Position numbers and translations under genes: made by a program
In this document: positions 43,427-56,183 of the stretch, one piece after another
How positions within the stretch are numbered: position 1 is the stretch's first letter
Layout of the letters: each line of letters begins with the position of its first letter
Notes under the pieces: generated by a model
Databases searched by the model: none
What the model was told of the DNA's origin: nothing
Seen by the model: only the letters and a program-made list of their open reading frames with translations
Source: Phragmites australis
Lineage: Eukaryota; Streptophyta; Magnoliopsida; Poales; Poaceae
NCBI RefSeq assembly: GCF_958298935.1
Contig: NC_084925.1
Span: 13,389,001 to 13,453,000, forward strand
DNA length: 64,000 nt
Direction: 5' to 3'

Positions 43427-45745
43427 TGTAACATCCTAATTTTCAGAATTTACAACTTTTTATAATTTTCCAAGATTATTGAATAGCTTCACCAGTAGAA
43501 TAGGTTAGAACTTATTTTTTTAATTAATCAATCAATATAGGTTATTATTTTATGTGCATTGCATATTGAGTTTTGCTAGGTGCCAGGTAAATGCATTAGA
43601 GTTCTTTTTCTTTTTGGCATTTTGAGTGAAAATTTTTTTGAAAAGGTTTTTACAAAACTCAGTAGTGAATAAGTTAAGGATCTTAATGGTTGGAATTCAA
43701 AATCTTTGAATTCATCATCTATCCAATCATTGATTATACCTAATCCTTCTCTAGTTCAATTCAAATCTTATCTAAATCTTTGTTTAAAGCCAATCTCTCC
43801 TCTTTCTCAAATTCTACCTAAATTCAAATTCAAATTCCTTATCTACTCCTATTCTTGTTCAACCTCATTTTTCGTTTCTCTTAAATTCACTCCAAGCTCA
43901 ATTCAAATTCAAACCATATTCAAATTTCTCTGCAAAAGTTTCTTTTCTAAATCCTAGATATACTCAAAGTGTCTTTAGGCTCAATCTTGCTCAAGTCCAA
44001 ACCCTTAGCCAAGTCTTCTAGATGGCCCAACAAAGGATCCATGAAATCTGTAAATTTTCACGGAGTTCTGGACAGCCTCATCTTCTTATGAAGTTTCGGA
44101 GTTCAAAACAGCCTCAAATGCAAATCTTGAAAATATCAAAGTTGTAGGTGTCGTCGAGACCTTCGATTTGAACCTATGGAAGTCCCCTTTTGGATAATGG
44201 ACCTAGAAGTTATGTCCCTTGAAATCAGTGCTGCGCAGATAAGTCCAAGTTCAAATAGTTTATCTATGGCGCATTTTTGAAAATCAAGATTACGTTTTCA
44301 GAAGTTAGAATGACTACTAAAGTTGTAGATCTTTTCGATTAATACAATTTAGAATCAAGAAACGTAAATTTGGAGTCCAGACGACATAGATATCATCCTC
44401 AGAATAGAGAGCTATGAAAAAGAAAATCGTAACCGACTCGAACTCGAATCCGATTCGTGTACGACTTGGACTCCACCTCAACCAGACAGCCCTTAGCCTA
44501 GTCAGCGGAGTCTAGTCTGCCCTACATTTCTTGAATCTTGCACAATAATATTGTCAAGCCTGACATAATAATTGTGCAATAAACTTTTTTCCCATAGGAA
44601 GATAACTCCAGTAAACTGTTCTCTCTTTATCTTAACTCCGATTTCAAATAGTTTATCTATCTCTCAAAAACTGTTCTCTCTTTATCTTAACTCCGATTTA
44701 GACGATTCTTGCATCTAAATGTTTCTAAAATCTTCCCTATCTAACTATAGTATTTTTAAAGTATTTTGATGATGTTTGGTATGTTGTTCTTAGTGTTTTC
44801 CTTTGTGTTGTTTGTCGAAAGTTCTCGCGATTAGTCGATAATGTTCCGGAGCAGTTCGAGGGACTTCAAGACCAAGATTTTGACAACACTGAGCAGCATT
44901 GAGAAAAAGACAAGTGTCCTTGATCATATTGAACCTATGTTTTTAAACTATTTTGTTTTACAAATTGCATGCAGTGTGTGTCAATATGATGGGTAGTCAC
45001 CAATGTTAGGGTTTTTTTCTAGATTTTCCCTTATCATCCCTTGGAACTAAGATGGTTTATAGTTAGATATCTTTGGTGGGTAAATTGCTTAGCCATGCTT
45101 TTGGGATATTGGGAATTGTCATAATCTTGACTAATGAACATATGCAATATTGGTGGTTAATTTGTTAATTGTCTAGCAACATGGAACCTTAAGCCTTGAG
45201 CAAAGTGGTTTTGATGTTTGTCATGGTTATGATATTGGTTTAGTGTTTGCTCAAGTAACCTAAGTAAGAACCGGTTCATGGAGTGACAACCTAAGAAATA
45301 TCGTACCAACCACGAGACCAGGTATTGGACAGGCCTAGCCTATTAATTAGTGGATTTCAGTTTTTGTGCGTGCCAAACGGAAGAGTGGATGTGTGGGGAC
45401 GGCAAAGGCCAAAACCATTTAGTTAGTGCATACGGCAAAGGGCGCTTTTGGTGTGGAGCCTAAGGGCATACGGCTCCATATTCTTTTGTTGTATAGGTTT
45501 TTCTTCCGCTGCTTAGCTGTTGTTGTTCCTCTTTTGTTGTAAATTGTGGAAGCAGTTGCATGTTTAATAGTGGTAATCCAGTTTAATTATTTGCTCTCTA
45601 TTAAACTGTGTTGTGATATTTGAGTTGGAAGGCATGTGTTCCGATCCTGGGCACAAAACACGTGCCGGGACTACCGGAATGGTATTCTGGTTAATCGTCG
45701 AGGTTGTGATTATGAATAATGATCCTCCTGATGATTAATTAGAAT
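43427..45745 (+). mobile_element. LTR copy 1 of the TGTAACAYCC family, rearranged
   Basis: Starts TGTAACATCCTAATTTTCAG. The U3 part to 44,485 matches 25,700-26,659 (reversed). At about 44,490 it jumps to the part that in copy 2 begins at 47,228 (CTTAGCCTAGTCAGSGRAG), so the TATA and leader segment is deleted. 44,870-45,450 parallels 47,560-48,140. 45,450-45,745 is a different tail, with ACACGTGCCGGGACTACC. No coding domains. Confidence 0.7.
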
Positions 45746-48700
45746 ACTATTTGGACGGTTCCTCATATTTGGATAATGGACCTAGGAGTTATGACCCCCG
45801 AAATTAGTGCTACGCAGATAAGTCCGAGTTCAAATAGTTTATCTGTGGCGCATTTTTGGAAATCAAGATGACGTTTTCAGAAGTTCCAATGACTACCAAA
45901 GTTGTAGATCTTTCGAGTACTACAATTTAGAATCAAGAAGCATCTAATTTGGAGTCTGGACGATGGAGATATCATCCTCGGAATAGAGAGCTGCGAAAAA
46001 GGAAATCGTAACCGACTCGAACTCGAATCTGATTCGTGTTCGGCTTGGACTCAACCTCAACCAGCCGTCCCTAGCCCTATAAATATGAGTTGCACACCTT
46101 CTCCTACCCCTATTCCATGCCATAAACCCTAGAAGTCGCTGCTGCCCTATCCGTGTGCCGCCGTTCATGGGAGCTGCCGCTGCCGCTGTCCGTGATGCGC
46201 TACCTCGTCGTCTTCTCCGCAAATCCTCCTTCTTTGACCACCAGAGAAAGGTGAGGAGCCCTTCTTCTCCTCCCTTACTACTGTTTTAGCATCATACTAA
46301 GTCTCTAGCCAAGCCCTAGTCCCGGCCAAAGCCCGATCTACACTGCCACGGTCGTTGCCGTCACGGACAGCCGCGCTGTAGCTCATTAGCATCGATGTTC
46401 CCGATCGAACAGTGGTCAAATCACTAAGCCCTTTCATCGGTGCATGTCCCACGATGTTTCACATGCCCTCACCCACCAGGTCAGCCAGTAGAGTAGTAAA
46501 ACTACCGTAATCAAGGTCAACATACTCGCTGTCAACATACCGGATTTGCATTCGTGTTCCCCATCAATCCGAAAGCTATATGGATGCACCAACTGCGTCA
46601 CAGCGTGTCCCATCAAGTCTTCTACATGACCTTAGGAGCTCATCCCTGTTTGTGCAGTGACACAACCAGGACACTATTGTCAACCACAGCATGTCACAGT
46701 CATCACCCGTCTCATCTCCGCTGATCGTTCTTCCTCTCAGTGGATGATCTACCCAAAACTATGCTGTAGCATTTTGTTCCCAGGATATATGAACATCTTT
46801 GTTCAAGCGGTTTTTCAAATTTCATAGCCAATCTCTGGGAACGCGAGCGTCTTCATTCCTGCATCTGTTCATGGTCACCACCAAACCTAGCAGCAGTCAT
46901 CACTGTTTTGCCGCTACCTTGGATGACCCCTTCCAAAACCAACCATACCACTGAGTTAGTCTTTCCGCGTTCTACGCTATGCTTCCTGCGTTTCACTGAA
47001 ACACCATTGAAGCCTGACATCGATGTTTGTGGCCACGCGCTCGATCGCTATCCCGCTGAAACCCAAACCACCACCGCTACATAGAGTAACCCGTAGTATC
47101 CTTAACCTAGAAGCACAACCCCAACTATTTGATCGTGGGTGGTCGATACTAGATCTCAGTGTATCCCTTCTTTAATCCAAAATGATACTTACATAGCATG
47201 CCAAGTCAACACCACATCTTTCTCCTTAGCCTAGTCAGGGAAGTTTGATCTGCCCTACACTTCTTGAATCTTGCGCAATAATGATGTTAAGCCTGACACA
47301 ATGATTGTGTAATAAACTTTTTTCCCATAGGAATATAACTCCAGTAAACTAGTCTTTCCTTTCAGTCCAATCCATCTCTCAAAAGTTGTTCTTTTTTCAT
47401 CTTAACTCCGATTTAGACAATTCTTGCATCTAAATGTTTCTAAAATCTTCCCTATCCAACCATAGTATTTTTAAAGTGTTTTGATGATGTTTGGTATGAT
47501 GTTCTTAGTATTTTCCTTTATGTTGTTTATCAGTAGTTCTCGCGATTAGTCGATAATGTTCCGGAGCAGTTCGAGGGACTTCAAGACTAAGATTTCGACA
47601 ACACTGAGCAGCATTGGGAAAAAGGCAAGTGTCCTTGATCATATTGAACCTATGTTTTTAAACTGTTTTGTTTTACAATTTGCATGCAGTGTGTGTCAAT
47701 ATGATGGGTAGTCACCTATGTCAGGGTTTTCCCTAGATTTTCCCTTATCATCCCTTGGAACCAAGATGGTTTATGGTTAGATATCTTTGGTGGGTAAATT
47801 GCATAGCCATGCTTTTGGGATATTGGGAAGTGTCATAATCTTGACTAATGAACATATGCAATATTGGTGGTTAATTTGTTAATAGTCTAGCAACATGGAA
47901 CCTTAGGCCTTGAGCAAAGTGGTTTTGATGGTTGTCATGGTTATGATGTTGGTTTAGTGTTTACTCAAGTAACCTAAGTAAGGACCAGTTCGTGGAGCGA
48001 CAACCCAAGAAATATCGTACGAACCACGAGACCTGGTAAGTCATAGGCCTAACCTATTAATTAGTGGATTCCAGTTTTTGTGCGTGCCAAACGGAAGAGT
48101 GGATGTGTGGGGACGGCAAAGGCCAAAACCATTTAGTTAGTGGTATAAGATGTGTAGTGGAAGGGAGGGGTGAAAACTTCCTGGAGCTACAAGGCGCAAA
48201 AGGGGCTTCTCGGTGGTGTGAATGCCACTTTGACGGCGGTGAAGCCTAGCGGGCATGCACATGCTGGATGAAACTTTATAACGACTTTGAAGTGACTTTC
48301 CCGATGACACACCACTGGTGTGTGTTAAGTGTCTAGCTAACACGGCAACAAGGAAATCACGACTTGTGAGGAAAGCTGGACAACCTCTGCAGAGTATAAA
48401 AATTGTTATAACAGCTGTGCTCATGGTTAGGGGAGAATTGGATTCTCACATGATTAGTGGGTTGTGATTATGGGTTGTGGTTATGAGTTTGGTTCTAGTT
48501 TTGGTTATAGTACAGGGAGTACTAGACTGTTATGGTATGCAAGGTGTGGAGCCTTGTATGCTAGGTGTTGCATTGTATGGGTTACATTCAGTTAATAATT
48601 GTTTAATGCTTTTTGAGTCCAAATATGTCTTCATTACTCGCATTTACGTAAATATATCATGTGTTAGCCTATTGTTGATATAAGCTTGCATATCATTATT

Positions 48701-49018
48701 TTTTCCACACTTGCTGAGCGCATCATGTGCTCACACTTGCTATTTTCCCTATGCCATGGGACATGTGTGCTGCTGCTTAGTGAGTGAAGGTGTTGAAGTC
48801 TATCAAGACGAGGTTGTGATGTTCTAGGCACGTGTCTCCCGGTCGGTTGCCTGCAAAGTTGTTGGGCACCAGTGCTTCTGTTCCGCTGCAGATATCTTTA
48901 TAGAAGACAATATATGTCAATTGTTGTAGGAGTTTAACGTTTATTCTATAAAAGTATTGCTTTTGTTACTTCACCTGTGACGTCCTTATGTGTGTTGAAC
49001 ATCCTGGGCACATATAAT
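45746..49018 (+). mobile_element. LTR copy 2 of the same family
   Basis: Begins inside U3 (TATTTGGATAATGGACCTA, equal to about 44,190), then a TATA box CCCTATAAATATGAG near 46,076, a leader with GATGCGCTACCTCGTCG, a long non-coding stretch, and an end segment (GAGCAGCATTGGGAAAAAGGC at 47,607; GTGTTGAACATCCTGGGC at 48,991). The last 30 or so bases, seen in the solo LTR before 52,556, are missing. Short open frames have no known domains. Confidence 0.7.
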
Positions 49019-49107
49019 CCACATCCTCGGCCTCCCGAAGCCCGCCCTCCCAAAGCCCGGCCTCTTGAAGCCCGCCCCCCCCCCCCCGAAACCTCGGTCT
49101 CCCGAAG
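49019..49107 (+). mobile_element. Left part of a Tat-type LTR split by the solo LTR
   Basis: GC-rich CCTCCCGAAGCCC units with a run of about 14 C. It ends CCCGAAG, whose last five bases, CGAAG, are repeated at 52,557. It continues at 52,557-53,246. Confidence 0.75.
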
Positions 49108-52100
49108 TGTCACACCCTGATTTTCATGTTTCTCAATTTTCTAAAATTTTCCAAGATTTGATTATAGGTTGAATAATTAAAATAGGAAAAAACCCTATTT
49201 TCTGAATTCAAATTCAAATTTGAATTAAGGTTATTAATTGTTTGTATGCATTCATGCTGATTAATAGGCATTTAGGTTTTATTGGATCTTATTAGATTTT
49301 ATTTGAGCTTCTTTGGATTTATTTGAATTTGTTTGTGTTAAAATGATTTCCAAAATGAATTCCAAAATGTTTTCATAAGCTCAAAATATTTTGTTTTGTT
49401 TTCAAAATGTTTTCTTGAGCTTGTTGGATTTTCCTAGAAATTTTTAGGCTTTATTTGGTGCTTTCTTTGAGTTGTATTGTCTTCTTCCTTTTTCTGAAAT
49501 TACTAAAACAAAATCCCAAAAAAAAAAAGAATATGTTAGACCCAGCCCATTCCCTCCCCTCTCTCTCCAGCCCAACCCGCCAGCCGACCCAACTTCCCTT
49601 CTCCCTTCTCTTTTCCTTCTCATCTGGGCCCCACTTTAGCCCAGCGAACCCGTTGGCCCGAGCCAGCCGCACACTGCCTTGGCCCAGAGCCACGTTGCTC
49701 GCGCTCGTTGGCGCCCCGCGCCGAAGCCGCCTTCACCCCGCGTCGCCGCCACGTGGGCCCGCGCCACGCCATCGTCCTCCAACCAGACTTCGCTGCCGAG
49801 TCCGAGACCATTGCGTCGCCGCCCTCTTTCTTGGCGTGCGTGCCACGGACTCCACGATCCCGTCGCCTATATATACCACCCGACGCCCCTCCGTCCCATC
49901 TCGCCAAAAGCCGCTGCCTCCCGTGCTCTATTTCGCCGAATCACCGAGAGCCTGCCGCCGCCACCATTAGAGCCGACCGAGCTCGCCAGCTCGCCGATTT
50001 TGTCGCACTTTGCCGCCGACTAGCCGCCCAGAAGCTCCTCCATCGACCTCCGAACTCGCCGGTACCTTTGTCTTCGCTTCCCGGCCGCCGAAGACCCCTT
50101 CCTGACGAGCTTCCGTGCGCTGCCGCCTTCCTCACCGCCGTGGGGCCTCTCCCGTGCCGCGCCACCCGAGGAAAGACCTCAATCGGAAGTCCCTTACCCT
50201 CCTGAAGCTTATCTGCCGCTCGCCGTCGAGGATCGACGCCGGCGACGAGGTCTACGCCGATCTCCGACGAGATCGCCGCCGTGATCCCCTCGGATTCATC
50301 CTCTCAGGAGCCCCTCCCTCTCTGAGCCATTAGATCCAAGACGCACGGCCCAGATTAGATCATCATTATACCCCTTCGGCCACCAATCCCATACCGCCAC
50401 CTATCCGCTTAACCCAGTCAGCAATATCTTGCCACCTCATCTTGCCACGTCGACATATATACTGATGTGTCATCCCTGTCATCGTGCCACATCAGCCATG
50501 CTAGCTCAGTCAACAATTCAGGCTTTTCCAGTACAAAGATAATTCCAAAAATTCCGGATAATTCCTTTAGTTGGTAATTTTGCAGAAAGACCCCTAGACT
50601 TTTCTGTAATAACAAAAGAGCCCTATCATTTTACAGATTAGTCCCTAGACTTTTTCATAATTACAATTAGGTCTCTCTTTTTTCTACAAAAAGGTCCCTA
50701 AACTTTCTGTTTTATTCAAAATAAGTCCTTTTCTTTTTCAGATTAAACCCTAGAATTGTTTTAGCCATATCTTCTTCGTTTTAGCTCCGATTTGAGTGAT
50801 TCTTGCGCTCAAATTTTTCTAAAAATATGATCTATCTATCCATGCTAGTTTTAAGTATCAATTCTCATATCTTTATAGTAGTTTTTCCTTAGTAACACCT
50901 AGATCTCTACAACCATACCTTTTTCCCCAGAATAATTTCAGTCAATCTTTTCTATCTTCCCATGTGAAACTTTAACCCTAGTTCCCATCCCTTAAACTTT
51001 CGTCGATAGTGGTCCAGTCAATTCTGTTCTCCTTGTTTAGCCCAATCCAAGATCTCAGTTTATCATTCTGTTTCTTTTGGAGTTTATTGGGTGTTTATTC
51101 GATGGTGTCTTTGTTTGTCGATAGAATTCACGATTAGTTGACAACGCTTCGGATCTGTTCGAAGGACTTCAAGACCAAGAGTTCGACAACACTGAGCAGC
51201 ATTGGGTAAAAGGCAAGTGTCCTTGATCATATTGAACCTATGTTTTTAAATGCTTTATTTTACAAAACTGCATGCAATGTCTGTCAATATGATGGGTAGT
51301 CACCTATGTTAGGGTTTTCCCTAGATTTTCCCTTATCATCCCTTGGAACCTAGATGGTTTATTGGTTAGGAGTCTTTTATGGGTAGATTGCTTAGCCATG
51401 CTTTTGGGATATTGGGAAGTGTCATAATCTTGACTAATGAACATATGCAGCAATGATGGTTAATATGTTAATGGTCTAGCAACATGGAACATTAGGTCTT
51501 GAGCAAAGTAGTTTTGATGGTGGTCATGGTTATGATGTTGGTTTAGTTTTTGCTCAAGTAACCTAAGTAAGGACCGGTTCGTGGAGCGACAACCCAAGAA
51601 GTAACGTACCAACCACGAGGCTGATATGGGTAAGGCGTGACATACTGATTAGAGTCTGTCCAGTGTACGTTGGGTCAGCACAAAAGGGGGCTTCTGGGTA
51701 GGAGCTTTGCTTGCGTAAATCTTGGCGGTGAAACCTAGTGGGCAGACACATACTGGATTAGTCTCTGGTTAATGGAAAGTATCATACAGTGATTCTTGGC
51801 GGCACACCACTGGCGTGTGTTAAGTGTCTTACAAACACGGCAACATAGAATTCACTGACTCGTGGGGAAAGCTGAATAACCTCTGCAGAGTGTAAAACTG
51901 TTATAACAGCCGTGCTCACGGACATGAGAGACTTGGATCCTCACATGATTAGAGGGTGGATGGTTTTGGTTCTGGTACAGGGAGTGCCAGATGGTGTGGT
52001 TTTGGTCATAGTACAGGGAGTACTAGACGGTTGTGGTATGCAGGGTGGGGAACCTTGTATACTAGTTGATGGATTGTTTGGGTTACATTCATTTAATACT

Positions 52101-52556
52101 TGTTTAATGCTTTTGAGTCCAAATGTGTTTTAATTACTCGCATTTACGCAAATATTACCATGTGTTAGCCTATTCTTGATATAAGCCTGCATATCATTAC
52201 TTTCCCCCACTTGTTGAGTACTCTATGTGCTCACACTTGCTATTTTCCGTATACCATGCGACATGTGTGCTGCTGCTCAGTGAGTGAAGATGTTGAAGAT
52301 TATCAAGACGAGATTGTGATGTTCTAGGCGCGTGTCTCCTGGTCAGTTGCCTGCGGTGTTGTTGGGCACCAGTGCTTCTGTTCCGCTGCAGATATCTTCA
52401 TAGAAGACAATATATGTCAATTGTTGTAAGAGTTTAACGTTTATTTAATAAAAGTATTGCTTTTGTTACTTCACCTTGTGACGTCCTTATGTGTGTTGAA
52501 CATCCTGAGCAAACATAAGCCGCATATGGTTTTGGCCATTAAAATCAGGTGTGACA
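49108..52556 (+). mobile_element. Solo LTR, 3,449 bp, with 5 bp target duplication
   Basis: Ends TGTCACACCCTGATTTT and AAAATCAGGTGTGACA form 16 bp imperfect inverted ends. Flanks CGAAG (49,103-49,107 and 52,557-52,561) are identical. Inside are a TATA (CCTATATATACC near 49,866), a GC-rich leader (49,650-50,330) with long but compositional open frames, and a 3' half (50,760-52,550) similar to 47,390-49,018. No primer site, gag or pol. Homologous recombination between two LTRs is the usual origin of such a structure. Confidence 0.85.
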
Positions 52557-53246
52557 CGAAGCCTCGGCCTCCCGAAGCCCTAGCCTTCCGGAGCCCTACC
52601 TCCCGAAGCCTTCACCTCCCGGAGCCATGCCTCCCGAGGCCCCCATCTCCAGTTGCTCAGGCCAGCTTCCCGGAGGCTATAGGGAGAGTCATCAGGCCTC
52701 AGGAAAGATCTGCCAGAAGGGGAGCACCGGTCATACTTTGCCTGCAAGGGAGTGACTGGCATTAAATTCCTAGGCTGGTGGACGCCGTTCTGACACCCTG
52801 GCGTAATGGAGGTTATCCTGACACCCCTGATAGTTCGGCGTCGGACCGTAGTTGGCAACCGACTCAACCCTCAGGGTGCAGGCACCGCGATGGTTACTAC
52901 GGTAGATATTTATCTCCCGTGTAGGCTAGAAAGTAGTTATCCGGGATAAGCCCCAGTAATTCAATCAGATCCCAGATATTTGTACATTATGATAACTTGT
53001 ACGCGAAGCTACGCACGACCCTATAAATAGGAGCCCTGGTCACCTGGGCAAGGGACGGTAGAAAGACATAGAGGTGAAAAAACACCAAGTCAAGCTGTGA
53101 TACTCTCCCCAGATCGATCCATTTTTTCTACCATCAATACAGTCATGGTGTTCCTTTCTCTTAATCTTCGTCTCCAAGCTTGAGTCTCCTCCTTAGAAGA
53201 AACTCTCAACGTACTTGCTAGGGTAAGATGAACTCTTGCTCCAACA
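52557..53246 (+). mobile_element. Right part of the split Tat-type LTR
   Basis: Continues CGAAGCCTCGGCCTCCC and matches 29,960-30,709, including the TCCTGACACCCCTGA block, TATA CCCTATAAATAGGAG near 53,020, and end TGCTCCAACA. With 49,019-49,107 this gives about 780 bp, missing the TGTTAAGG start. Confidence 0.8.
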
Positions 53247-55395
53247 ACTGGTTTACTGGAGTTATCTTCCTATAGGAAAAGATTTTATTGTGCAATCATT
53301 GCATCAAGCTTGATAACGTCATTGTGAAAGGTTCAAGAAGTATAGAGTTGACTAGAAGGAGGATGATGTGGTGCTGACTTGGCATGCTATGCAAACATCA
53401 ACTTGGATTAAATAAGAGGTACACTGAGGTCCAGTCTTGATAACCCATTATCAAATGACTGGGGGTTGCGCTTCTAGGTTAAGGATACTAGCGATAAGTC
53501 TGCATAGCGGCGGCAGCTTAGGTTTCATCGAAGACAGCGATCGGACATGTGGCCACTGACATTGATATTGAGTATTGGTGGTATTTCAGCAAAATGAGGG
53601 AAGCATGGTGTAAAACATGAAAAGGCTAACTTAAAGGCATGGTCGATTTTGGAAGGGGTCATCCGAGGTAGCAGCAAAATAGTGACGACTACTGCTAGGT
53701 TTGGTGGTGACAGTGAACAGATGCAGCAACAAAAGATGCTTCCGTTCCCGTAGATTGGCTACAAATTTTGGGGAACTGTTTGAACAGAGACGTTCATATT
53801 TCTCGGGAACACAATGCTTTAGCACGGTTTTGGGCATATCATCCTCTAAGAGAAAGAACGATCAATAGAGATGAGACAGATGACAACTGCGACATCCTGC
53901 AGTGGGCAACCACGTTTCAGTCGTGTTGCTCCTCAAATGGTGAAGCACTCCTAGGGTCACGTAGGAGATGCCATGGGACACATCGTGATGCTGATGTCAC
54001 ATCCATACAACTTTTGGATTGAGGGGAACACGAATGCAAATTTGGTGTGCATGCAAAACGCGTCTAGACTGGGGCAACGGGTATGGTGATCGCGTTCCCA
54101 GGGGCGTCAGTGCTTTAATAGATGATGTAGTTGGTGAGGGTGTGGGAAACATCCTGGAGGCACGAGCTGGACAAAGCTTATAGTTATTCGACCTATGGTT
54201 GGCTGGAAACGTTGTTGCCAATTGGTGATGGCGTAGCTATCCACGATGGCGACGATCGTGCCGGCATAGATCGGGCTTTCACCGGGGCTAATGCTTAGCT
54301 AGGGACTTAATATGATGGTAAAACAGGAGTAAGGGAGGAGAAGGAGGGGTCCTTACATTCTTCGATGGTTGAGGAAGGAGGATTCACTGAGATGACGATG
54401 TAGCGCATCATGGGTGGTGACGGCGTCGGCACCAATGAACGGTGGTGCACGGGCAGGGCAGCGGCGGCGGCTAGGGCTTGGGGGCATGGAATAGGGGCAG
54501 GAGAAGTCATGAAACTCCTATTTATAGGGCTAGGGGTGGCTGGTTGAGGTTGAGTCCAAGCCGGACATGACTCGGGTTCGAGTTCGAATCAGTTACGGTT
54601 TTATTTTTCGCAACCTTCTATTCTAATGATGATATCTCCACTGTCCGAACTCAAAATTGAATATTTCTAGACTCTATCTTATAGTACTCAAAAATATCCA
54701 CAACTTTTATATTCATTGGAACTTCTTAAAATGCTATCTTTATTTCTAAAAATGCATCACAAGATACACTGTTTGAACTCAAACTTATTTGCACAACATT
54801 GATTTCGAGGGCCATAACTCCTAGCTCCATTATCCAAAAGAGTACTTCCATAAGTTCAAATCGAAGCTCTCGACGAGACCTACAACTTTAGTATTGTCAA
54901 GATTTATATTTAATGTCGTCCTAAACTTCAAAACTGCATGGGAAAAGGAGGCTATCTAGGACTCCATTAGTATTTATAGATTTCATGGATCCTTTTTGTT
55001 AGGCCTTCTAGAAGATTTGGCCAAGAGTTTGGACTTGAGCAAGATGGAGCCTAAGGACACTTTAGGTATATCTAAGGTTTTAGATAATAAACTTTTGCAA
55101 AGAAATTTGAATTGAACTAGAGAGGTATTAGATATGATTAATGATTGAATAGATGATGAATTAAAGAATTTTAAATTCCAACCATTAAGATTCTTAACTT
55201 ATTCACTATTGAGTTTTGCAAAAATCTTGCCGAATCTTTTTTCACTCAAACACCAAAGAGAAAGAAAGAGAAAATGGACTCTAATGCATTTACCTAGCTC
55301 CTAATAAAACTCAACATACAATGCATACAAAATAATAATCTATATTGATTGGAAAATTTTAAAAAATTGCAAATTCTGAAAATTAGGGTGTTATA
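53247..55395 (-). mobile_element. Reversed LTR fragment, TGTAACACCC family
   Basis: The minus strand starts TATAACACCCTAATTTTC at 55,395 and runs parallel to 43,427-44,480 and then 46,080-47,345, ending where the Tat-type LTR begins. It contains TATTTATAGG near 54,520 and the leader with GATGCGCTAC. Minus frames such as 54,307-54,510 are leader sequence, not genes. Confidence 0.75.
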
Positions 55396-56183
55396 GCTAC
55401 CTTCATGCATGATATCATTTAAACTTCCTACCTCTACTTATTGTCTAGTTATGCATATATTGCTATATTACTACAAGTGATATTTATAAGTGGGTCTCAA
55501 CACACATATAGGGGGGTTTAGATTATATCATATGAGTTTTATGAATTATTATCCTTGCTTGTCTTTTTCAATTGATATCAAAGTCTCATATCCTTATAAT
55601 TGGTATTTGTTTTCAATTGGTATCAATTTCTCATAATTCGTTATAAGTGGTATCATTTCTATGGATCATGTTTTATGAAGCTCTCTCCCAAATGCACTAA
55701 TGTTTTCCCTTGAGTTCAACATGTGTTTGTAGACTTTTTGAGATTGTTGACAAAGAGGAAGAATTTTGAGACCAAAGCAAGATGCAAGAGAAGCAAGCAA
55801 GATGCAAGGGAGAAGCAAGATGTAAGAACTATCTTGTGTAGATTATTGACAAAGGGGGATGCATCACCGGTTGACAAAGGTGAAGAAACTCTTGCATGGG
55901 TCGATTGAGGGAGATAGTAGTAATGGAGAAAAAGAAGAACTATCTATATGGCAGACACAACTAAAAAGAGGACATAATGTTGAGCGAAATTTTAGTTAAA
56001 AGGGAGATATAATATTGGTAAGAACATGATTATCTTTATAATTGGTATCATAATTTGTTCTTACCATGCATCCAAGCAAAGATGCATGCCCTTGTTAACT
56101 TTTGAAATTATGTGTTATCTTAATTGGTATTATTTGCCTCTTGCTTTGTTTGTGTTGTCATCAATAACCAAAAATGGAGAGAT
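55396..56183 (+). mobile_element. 3' internal end of a SIRE-like copia element, with polypurine tract
   Basis: Low-complexity sequence (AAGCAAGATGCAAGRGA repeats, GGTATCATTT/GGTATCAATT stretches) leads to TTGTCATCAATAACCAAAAATGGAGAGAT immediately before the LTR start. This ending, with a CATCAAT...purine tract, is characteristic of SIRE/Maximus copia elements. pol and env-like regions are not present; the left side is replaced at 55,395. Confidence 0.65.

Noticed and set aside
49455..50333. Pro/Arg/Ser-rich open frames of up to 171 codons
   Set aside because: They overlap in all frames within the GC-rich leader of the solo LTR; compositional.
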